Assembly (NCBI RefSeq): GCF_000247695.1
Contig: NW_004624730.1
Location: forward strand, 29,189,351-29,253,350
DNA: 64,000 nucleotides
Direction: 5' to 3'
Source: Heterocephalus glaber
Lineage: Eukaryota; Chordata; Mammalia; Rodentia; Bathyergidae
Under the pieces are notes generated by a model. It was not told where the DNA came from. It searched no databases and worked only from the letters and a program-made list of their open reading frames with translations. Both the position numbers and the translations under genes were made by a program. Shown piece after piece: positions 60,661-64,000 of this stretch (within the stretch, counting starts at the first letter, position 1; each line of letters starts with the position of its first letter).

Positions 60661-61529
60661 GCTTTTGGAGATTCTTAAACTTCCCCATAAGAACACACAG
60701 AGAAACTGAGATAATAAAATTTTAAAAAATCTATGGACAACATAAAAAAAGATTTCCACCAAAACCTCACAGTGTCAATGTCAGGAACAATCCACCAACA
60801 ACTACAAGGGCTGTGTGGTATTGGCCTTCACGCAGGAGGAAACAGAGGAAAGGCAGACGATATTTAACAGATCAGGATGTATCTAACATGAGGATATGAA
60901 ATCATAGTTACACATTTTGGGACAGCAGTTCAATTAGGCAGGGGTTTCCACATGCTAACAGTGGGTGAGTACAAGCTGTCCTAGATCCTTCTGAAGGTGC
61001 TGGAACAGTCTGGAAACTAGTATACCTCACCTCTCAAGGATAAAATCCTCTTCCATAACAGAGCTCCACACTTAGAGCACACAACTGGAAACAAGATCCA
61101 AATGGTGCAGTACAGGAGGAGATGAAGATAAATTGTGTGAACAAGAGGTAACATTTCACAAAACCAACAGAAGAGGGAGCTCGAGAGCCACAGGTTAAAA
61201 ATACAGTATTCCAAAAGTTCCTACTAAAAGTTAAATAACAACAAAAATAGCTCAGTTTAAATATTACTTAGAATTAGTATAAGAGCAAACAATAATAACC
61301 AAAGTAACCTCTGCACAATGAAAGCACACAAAACAGAGGAAAATTGTGTTCTAATGTTTTAAAATTAGCCAGTCAATAAAACAATGACCTATCATATGAA
61401 AGAACAACATAAGCAAGCACTATAAAAATTTGTAAATGTATAGGCAAATGAAAAGAAAAAAAATAATTTTAAAAGTGGTGAAATATTCCATAGAAGAAAA
61501 GCTAAAGAAGGAACATTTACCTAAAATGA
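60661..61529. other. Unassigned stretch
   Basis: Possibly old retroelement leader (60760-61200 is less AT-rich); no motif to prove it. Confidence 0.35.
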
Positions 61530-61838
61530 GGGGAGAAGTATTCCTTTTTTTCTACTTTAAATGTTTGATATAATTTAACAGTTAAAATGTATATGAGCCT
61601 GTTGTTGTTATATAAGTAGGTTTTCAAGCTAGGAATATACTTTCTTTAATAGGTGCGATTCAAACTTTATATTTCCTCCAAAGTTACTTTCATTGATTTT
61701 TCTTCCAAGGTACTTCTTAGAAGTTGTCAAATTTATTTAAAAACGATTTTTTGAAATTTGCTTTCTATATCCTTTTAAATTCTGTAAAATCTGTGGTAAT
61801 GTCTCCTAGGTCTTGATATTTTAATTTTAAAAATGTAT
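61530..61838 (-). mobile_element. Old L1 ORF2 fragment
   Basis: attcaaactttatatttcct, acttcttagaagttgtcaaa and tctgtggtaatgtctcctag fit the reversed ORF2 region seen in old L1. Confidence 0.55.
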
Positions 61839-62111
61839 AATTGATATTGTGTAATAGGAAGTAAAGGTCTAAAGGACCAGGGTAAGTGGGAGGGGTAGGG
61901 GAAAGGAAAGAAAGGAAAAGAAAAACTATGAGAAAAAGGGAAAAAATGGAAACAAAATCTTTGCAAATAGGGAAGGGAGGGCAGGGGAAGGGGAAAAAAT
62001 AAGAACCAAGATACTCATGTAATGGTACAAGATCCCAATGATGTATGCAAATGTATTTTATACCTAAAAAAATACCAATAAACATAATGGAGGAAAAATT
62101 AAAAAAAAAAA
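61839..62111 (+). mobile_element. L1 3' UTR insertion
   Basis: Polypurine block with gggaggggtaggggaaagg, ctttgcaaatagggaaggga, then aaaaataccaataaacataa and an A tail. Inserted into old L1 of opposite orientation. Confidence 0.85.
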
Positions 62112-62920
62112 GGAACATTTAATGAAACAATTACTAAGACTATAATCCAAGAGGATGTTCCTAAAATTAAAAAAATAAACTTTGAAAGATTTGACTCTAC
62201 ATATTGATGAAGCAAACCATGTATCTGCAGAAAAAAGTCAAAAAAGAATAGCTAATAATGACAAATTCCAGTAAAATTATTAGATTTGGAAAATATCCCT
62301 TGCACATGAAGAAAAAAATAATGAATTACTTAAAGATAAAAGAAAAATTAAATTGTCTTCAGATATATATATAGCTCTTTTTAGAGCAAAAAAAGTTTTA
62401 ATACATGAATGATTTTTTATTTATTGAAAGCTAATTTCAAACGTAAAGACAGTACAAACTGCCATCAATATCAAGAACTCAAAACCCTTATCTGTACGAG
62501 TTCTTTGAAATATCAGTGCGAAAGTATCAGATAACCAAAATAGCAGATATATTAATATAAACATGAATGGTAAGCGTTAAATATATATGTTTACTCAGGC
62601 AACTGGAAACAAATGACAGCTGTGAGAATAGAACATACAATGCCCTCATCTTTCTGAAAATACAACTATTTTTAAAAAAAGTGTTGATGAGCATATCCAG
62701 TGCCCAGATGTTTATTTCTAAATATTATTCTTCTTTAAAGAAATAAGAAAATGGCTTATTCAAACTATTGGTGTGACCACAGTAGGATAGGTACAAGAGA
62801 ATCCTTAAACACATTGAATGCTAGAAATAAGGAAGTGCTGAAAACTTAAAGGATTGGGTTTATCAAAGAAACACAGAGATCAACCAGAAAGAATATCCAA
62901 AAATAATATGGGTTTACAAC
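62112..62920. other. AT-rich DNA, nothing recognised
   Basis: No supported feature. Confidence 0.4.
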
Positions 62921-62936
62921 CAAAACACAAAACAAG

Positions 62937-63032
62937 AGGCCGGGGGTGTAATTCAGTGATGCCGTGCCTGCCTGGCAAATGCAAGGTCCTAAGTTCAATC
63001 CTTGGTAGCAAGAAAAAAAAAAAAAAAGAAAT
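62937..63032 (+). mobile_element. ID-type SINE with 16-bp target duplication
   Basis: aggccgggggtgtaattcag, gcctgcctggcaaatgcaag, aagttcaatccttggtagca and an A17-like tail. Direct repeat caaaacacaaaacaag at 62921-62936 and 63033-63048, perfect. Confidence 0.95.
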
Positions 63033-63527
63033 CAAAACACAAAACAAGCATTACTAATATAAATAAAATATCTGAACTTTTAAAAATGGAAGAGACAAAT
63101 CTTCCTTATTGAGCAATTCCAAATAATCTATATAGTTCCTTCCCTATAGCAGATAATTTTTCCATTGCTCGAGTGTGAGATGGACTTAATGGGTTGGTTC
63201 CAGGAAATAAAGTATGGAAAGGTAAAAGAAAAATGATTTTACAATTTATATACTTGGCAAAACTACCTCAGCCAAATGAATGAAGTTAATATCAGTTGTG
63301 GGTGATGTTGCTAGCATTGTGTTTCTTTATGTGATGAGATGAAAAGGGCATCATTTCCTCTCTATGATCTTCCTTTCTAAGGCCCAGCTCAGACTAAATA
63401 CAAAACATATAAGACAAATACAAGTTAAGGGACATTCTAAAAAACACCTGGCCAGTACTCCCCAAAACTGTCAAGCAAAGATGGAGAGACTGTTGTAGGC
63501 AAGAAGAATCTGAATAGACATGACAAC

Positions 63528-63938
63528 TGTTATAGTTTAGATCTAAAATGTCCCCCCGAAGTCTTTTGTGTTCAGAGGTTGGACATTTGGAAAATGATTG
63601 GATCATGGATGTGCTATACTCTTTAGTGGATTAATCCATTCATGAGCTCAGAGCTGAATGTGTTCTTAGGAGGTGGGGCCTGGTTAGAAGAAGAAGATCA
63701 CTGAGAATTTAACCTGGAAGGGAATATTTCGTCCTGGCTCCTCCCTTCTCTCCTTGCTCCCTGGCATCTACAAGTTGAAAAGGTTTCCTCTGTTGTGCCC
63801 TTTTACCATGATGTTTGCACCTTGGTGCCAACTGAGCTTGGACTGAACACTCTGAAATCATGAGCCAAAATAAACCTTTCCTCTTTCAAGTTCAGGGTTT
63901 GTGTATTTTGTCAAAATGATGGGAAAGTGACTAACACA
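63528..63938 (+). mobile_element. MaLR-like LTR (family B), best copy
   Basis: About 411 bases from tgttatagtttagatc to gactaacaca (TG...CA). It holds gattggatcatggatgtgc, gtggattaatccattcatga, taggaggtggggcctggtt, ccatgatgtttgcaccttgg, gactgaacactctgaaatca and the poly-A signal ccaaaataaacctttcctc near 63867. Related fragments lie at 28780, 30270, 32066 and 34134. Confidence 0.65.
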
Positions 63939-64000
63939 GCTAAACACAATATTGTGTCCTGGTTTGGGTCCTATAATTGCAAAGATGCATGACTGGAAAA

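Overview
The window is mammalian nuclear DNA. It is AT-rich, has no operon-like coding, and is packed with LINE-1 (L1), tRNA-derived ID-type SINEs, 7SL-derived B1-type SINEs, MIR remnants and endogenous retrovirus (ERV) debris. The abundance of B1 and ID-like SINEs points to a rodent. The ID consensus seen here (a body ending '...TTCAATCCCTGGTACC' and an A tail) suggests a non-murine rodent, perhaps a beaver or kangaroo-rat relative (Castorimorpha). That last step is a guess from SINE style only.

The only host gene is a broken member of the arylacetamide deacetylase (AADAC) family on the + strand. Five exons lie at 12702-12839, 13899-14121, 16678-16747, 18250-18421 and 27179-27769, and all exon lengths and phases add up to the AADAC layout (46 codons in exon 1, nucleophile Ser at codon 189). 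It carries a stop at codon 28, a lost splice acceptor at exon 4 (GG for AG), a stop at codon 233, a frameshift near 27581, a further stop at 27652 and an extra A before the old stop codon. It is therefore a pseudogene. Two key motifs are also altered (HGGG to HSGG, GDSAGG to GDSAEG).

Layout: 1-2090 holds rearranged L1 3' ends around an ERV envelope remnant. 5009-5690 is a solo-like LTR, and 7270-8590 is an old 5'-inverted L1. 10306-11650 is a class II (beta-like) ERV pol fragment on the minus strand. 12702-27769 is the AADAC pseudogene. Its intron 4 carries a near full-length but dead antisense L1 (about 19257-26005), and the other introns carry SINEs. 28780-34560 is a cluster of LTRs, including a small two-LTR provirus-like unit (30372-32060) and a second copy of the 5009 LTR family. 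35302-36067 is an L1 insertion with target-site duplications and a tandemly doubled 3' UTR. 36070-45500 is gene-empty, AT-rich DNA. 45541-54620 is a decayed class I (gamma-like) ERV with 5' LTR, gag, pro and pol remnants and an internal tandem duplication of the integrase core. 54985-63940 is more L1, LTR and SINE material, including a clear twin-primed L1 with target-site duplications (57150-58575).

I found no intact protein-coding gene, no functional RNA gene, no CRISPR array and nothing that I would call a new biological system. The most useful observations are the unitary-looking AADAC-family decay, the integrase-core duplication, the heptad duplication in the L1 ORF1 coiled coil, and an L1 lineage with a doubled, G-quadruplex-prone 3' UTR.
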